From contig NZ_CP016809.1 of the NCBI RefSeq assembly GCF_002741055.1, positions 5,000,501 to 5,064,500 of the forward strand: a stretch of 64,000 nt of DNA. Direction: 5' to 3'. Positions within the stretch are counted from its first letter, which is position 1, and each line of letters opens with the position of its first letter. This DNA is from Paenibacillus ihbetae. Its GTDB lineage: Bacteria > Bacillota > Bacilli > Paenibacillales > Paenibacillaceae. Below the pieces are notes generated by a model, which saw only the letters and a list, made by a program, of their open reading frames with translations, made no database searches and was not told the origin of the DNA. This document shows positions 62,115 through 64,000 of this stretch, piece by piece. The position numbers and the translations under genes are program-made.

Positions 62115-62930
62115 TTGGAAATGAAAGGAGCCATGGGTGGCTTATATAAGCTCACCGAATGGATTACCCGCATCGCGTTTTCTAATATTTTATGGGTTTT
62201 ATGCACATCGCCATTCCTGTTTATCGTACTGACCAAATTTTTGATGGCTGTCCAGACGCCGGATGCTCATAACGAGCAGCTGCTGTCGAACTGGATTTTG
62301 GGGATCTTGTCGCCTTTTGTGCTGTTCCCTGCAACCGCAGCCCTGTTTACCGTAGTACGCAAGTGGGTGATGGGCAACCCGGATGTACCTGTATTCAAAA
62401 CCTTCTTTAAGGGCTATAAGGAAAACTATAAGCAAAGCATGATCGGCGGATTCGTCTATACGCTGCTGTTCGTGATTATGTATGTGGATTATACGGTGTA
62501 TATGACACAGCTCGGAGACGGCTTTCAGCTCGTCGGCATCGTGATGCTGGTGCTGCTCATCGTGCTGTTCGTCTCGTTGTTTAATTTCTTTTCCATGACC
62601 GTCCATTATGAGATGAAGACGACCCAGCTCTTGAAAAATGCGGTTCTGCTGACCTTGATCCGTCCGTTCCGGGTATTCTCGACGCTTGCCGGAAGCGCTA
62701 TCTTGGTATATATCGGCACGCAAATGCCTGTGCTGTTCGTATTCTTCCTCTTCTGTCTGATGGCGCTGTTCGCGTTCTTTAACTTCTATGCAACTTTTAC
62801 CAAGATGCAGGAGCAGCAGGAAAAGATGAGACAAGCGGAGGAAGAGAAGTCGGAGGCGGAGCAGGCGCTGCTTGAGAGCATGGATAACGTCAAAACCGAG
62901 GAAAAAGGATCGAAACCGCGAAATTCGTAG
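62115..62930 (+). CDS. YesL-family membrane protein (DUF624)
   Basis: 271 residues from TTG 62115, with GAGGAGG 7 nt upstream; ATG 62121 is possible. Five or six transmembrane helices with the DUF624 start (LTEWITRIAFSNILWVLCTSPF) and KTFFKGYKENYKQS. The last 50 residues are charged coiled coil. YesL genes often sit near sugar transport genes, though not here. Function unknown. Confidence 0.87.
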   Translation: MEMKGAMGGLYKLTEWITRIAFSNILWVLCTSPFLFIVLTKFLMAVQTPDAHNEQLLSNWILGILSPFVLFPATAALFTVVRKWVMGNPDVPVFKTFFKGYKENYKQSMIGGFVYTLLFVIMYVDYTVYMTQLGDGFQLVGIVMLVLLIVLFVSLFNFFSMTVHYEMKTTQLLKNAVLLTLIRPFRVFSTLAGSAILVYIGTQMPVLFVFFLFCLMALFAFFNFYATFTKMQEQQEKMRQAEEEKSEAEQALLESMDNVKTEEKGSKPRNS

Positions 62931-62931
62931 G

Positions 62932-62960
62932 TTTACTTTTACGGCAAAACCCCCTATAAT
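62932..62960 (+). promoter_or_regulatory. Promoter of the 6S RNA
   Basis: TTTACT (62932-62937), 17-nt spacer, TATAAT (62955-62960). Confidence 0.7.
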
Positions 62961-62966
62961 AAGACT

Positions 62967-63155
62967 ACATCCTGCGATGTTCGTTTCGGTTTTCCGTTGT
63001 TTTGAACCAATGACGATGTCTAGGGAGATCTATATGTAACCGTGGCTGGAAGGCCCTGTCTATATGACAAGGGGAATTCATAAGCGGTTCTGCGGTCACC
63101 CACCTGCTTAAGCAGGTTCGAAGACAATGTTTACCGGACGGCATAGGCGGGTTTC
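62967..63155 (+). ncRNA. ssrS: 6S RNA
   Basis: About 185 nt behind a good promoter. The closing stem is CCTGC...ATG (62971-62979) against CAT...GCGGG (63143-63152). Firmicute 6S hallmarks are present: TTTTGAACC, then ATGACGATGT on the 5' side, and GAAGACAATG then GGACGGCAT on the 3' side, flanking the central bubble. 6S RNA binds sigma-A RNA polymerase and mimics an open promoter. A terminator follows at 63173; the exact 3' end is a guess. Confidence 0.82.
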
Positions 63156-63172
63156 GTACTGAATACGAAGCG

Positions 63173-63217
63173 GCATCTCTTTATTTCGAGTCCGAAGTGA
63201 AGAGGTGCCTTTTTTTG
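63173..63217 (+). terminator. Terminator after the 6S RNA
   Basis: GGCATCTCTT (63173-63182) pairs with AAGAGGTGCC (63201-63210), followed by seven Ts. Confidence 0.9.
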
Positions 63218-63300
63218 CTGTATATAAAGGTTTGCTGAAAGCCTAAACAATGTTAAACTAGTAGGTAAAGGAACGGTCATTTATAAAGGAGGAACGGTCT

Positions 63301-63693
63301 TTGTCATTAAAACGAGTTCTAATCGGTATCGTGCGCAGCTACGACGGCACAAGCGACCGTGCGAAAGATCCCAAGCTGAAGACGCGTTATTACAATCTTT
63401 CAAAAGAAAAGTGTTTTGAAGAGGTTACCTCGACACTCAAAAAAATTCCGGGCTATAAAGTGCTCCATGAAGTAAAGTCCGTTGGAGAGATCACACTCGA
63501 GAAAAGAACGTCTTTCGGACGAACGCTGGACATTACCGTATCCGTGCTGGGCATCAGTCCCGTACGCAGCGCAGTTGATATGTATTCGGCCTCCCGCGGC
63601 TCGCTGGGCGACCTGGGGGCGAATTACCGGGTCATCCTGAACCTGTACGCTGTGCTGGACAAGAAGCTCGGCAAGTATAAAGTGGATGCTTAG
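63301..63693 (+). CDS. Small cytosolic protein, DUF1499-like
   Basis: 130 residues from TTG 63301 with GGAGGAACGG upstream. No membrane helix. The middle and end (KKIPGYKVLHEVKSVGEITL; SPVRSAVDMYSASRGSLGDLG, NYRVILNLYAVLDK) resemble DUF1499 proteins, with the R-S...G-D-x-G-x-N-x-R pattern. Function unknown; family call moderate. Confidence 0.65.
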   Translation: MSLKRVLIGIVRSYDGTSDRAKDPKLKTRYYNLSKEKCFEEVTSTLKKIPGYKVLHEVKSVGEITLEKRTSFGRTLDITVSVLGISPVRSAVDMYSASRGSLGDLGANYRVILNLYAVLDKKLGKYKVDA

Positions 63694-63702
63694 GCAATAG
63701 AT

Positions 63703-63733
63703 AAAAGCGGGAGAGCTGCTCTCCCGCTTTTTT
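63703..63733. terminator. Bidirectional terminator
   Basis: AAAAGCGGGAGAG pairs with CTCTCCCGCTTTT around a short loop, with T runs on both strands. Confidence 0.93.
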
Positions 63734-63776
63734 AAAGGTAATGCTGTTTTTCGTATGTAACCGCGGCTAAGCGGTT

Positions 63777-64000
63777 CTATCGAAGAGATTTCACGGCATT
63801 GACGGCCGCTTCGTAGTTCGGATGCTCTGTCATTTCGCCGAGGTATTCCACATAGGCGATCTTGTCTTCCTTATCGACCACGAAGATCGAGCGCATATCA
63901 AGCTGGAATTCCTTGATGAGCACGCCGTAGGCTTCCCCGAAAGAACGGGATTTGTAGTCCGACAGTGTAACCACACGGTCTACGCCGGCTGCTCCGCACC
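63777..64000 (-). CDS. tpx: Thiol peroxidase Tpx, C-terminal part (5' end beyond window)
   Basis: The frame is open to the window edge and reads [21 protein letters not shown], then [15 protein letters not shown] and [15 protein letters not shown] in order. This is the C-terminal third of Tpx, an atypical 2-Cys peroxiredoxin; the cysteine at the edge would be the resolving one. It reduces peroxides with thioredoxin. Confidence 0.9.
   Translation of the reverse strand, partial: CGAAGVDRVVTLSDYKSRSFGEAYGVLIKEFQLDMRSIFVVDKEDKIAYVEYLGEMTEHPNYEAAVNAVKSLR

Overview
The window reads as a stretch of a Paenibacillus-like, spore-forming Firmicute chromosome. Evidence: purine-rich GGAGG ribosome sites before nearly every gene, frequent GTG and TTG starts, a GerA-type germination operon, a YjcZ-type sporulation micro-protein, a cell-wall gamma-D-glutamyl endopeptidase, a Firmicute-type 6S RNA and moderately high GC. 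It looks like ordinary chromosome with accessory sugar-use islands; no phage, insertion sequence, CRISPR array or origin was found.

Layout. 1-1.5 kb: divergent Gfo/Idh oxidoreductase (cut) and AraC regulator. 1.6-6.3 kb: a glycerol-3-phosphate block with glpD, a HAD phosphatase, the antiterminator glpP and an MgtC-like protein. glpD and the phosphatase-glpP operon are each preceded by a leader with the same 22-nt element overlapping an intrinsic terminator, the best regulatory signal in the window. 6.4-10.7 kb: gerA/gerC/gerB germinant receptor operon and a small membrane protein. 11-16.4 kb: tRNA-Leu, then a Bce-type ABC transporter paired with a NarL-type (not OmpR-type) two-component system. 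16.5-19.3 kb: LysE exporter, Asp-box lipoprotein, small membrane protein and a protein with two tandem HTH units. 19.5-28.3 kb: AraC regulator divergent from an apparent oxidative pentose (Weimberg-type) operon (keto-deoxy-acid dehydratase, ketoglutarate semialdehyde dehydrogenase, YjhG/YagF-type dehydratase, GH43 xylosidase), then a GH29 fucosidase broken by one inserted base.

28.4-40.2 kb: housekeeping and conserved small proteins (Dabb, DUF86, DUF948/YtxH pair, glutamate racemase, LysM-M14 endopeptidase, DUF1232, HesB-like, DUF1450), LTA synthase family protein, THUMP RNA methyltransferase, O-methyltransferase and an MFS exporter. 40.4-48.3 kb: hemE-hemH, CapA, GDPD, FAH, DUF92, ABC-F. 48.3-52.4 kb (minus strand): M42 peptidase, LapA, oligoendopeptidase F with two in-frame well-formed starts, two small proteins. 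52.5-64 kb: cold shock protein, YtpB-like terpene synthase with pfkA, MATE exporter, DUF4015 hydrolase, YitT, a CshA-like DEAD-box helicase, YjcZ, YesL, 6S RNA, a small cytosolic protein and the 3' part of thiol peroxidase.

The glycerol genes form a coherent G3P circuit: GDPD can release G3P, GlpD oxidises it, GlpP senses it, and a HAD phosphatase in the GlpP operon may remove it. All functions are inferred from sequence reading and family knowledge; no database search was run.
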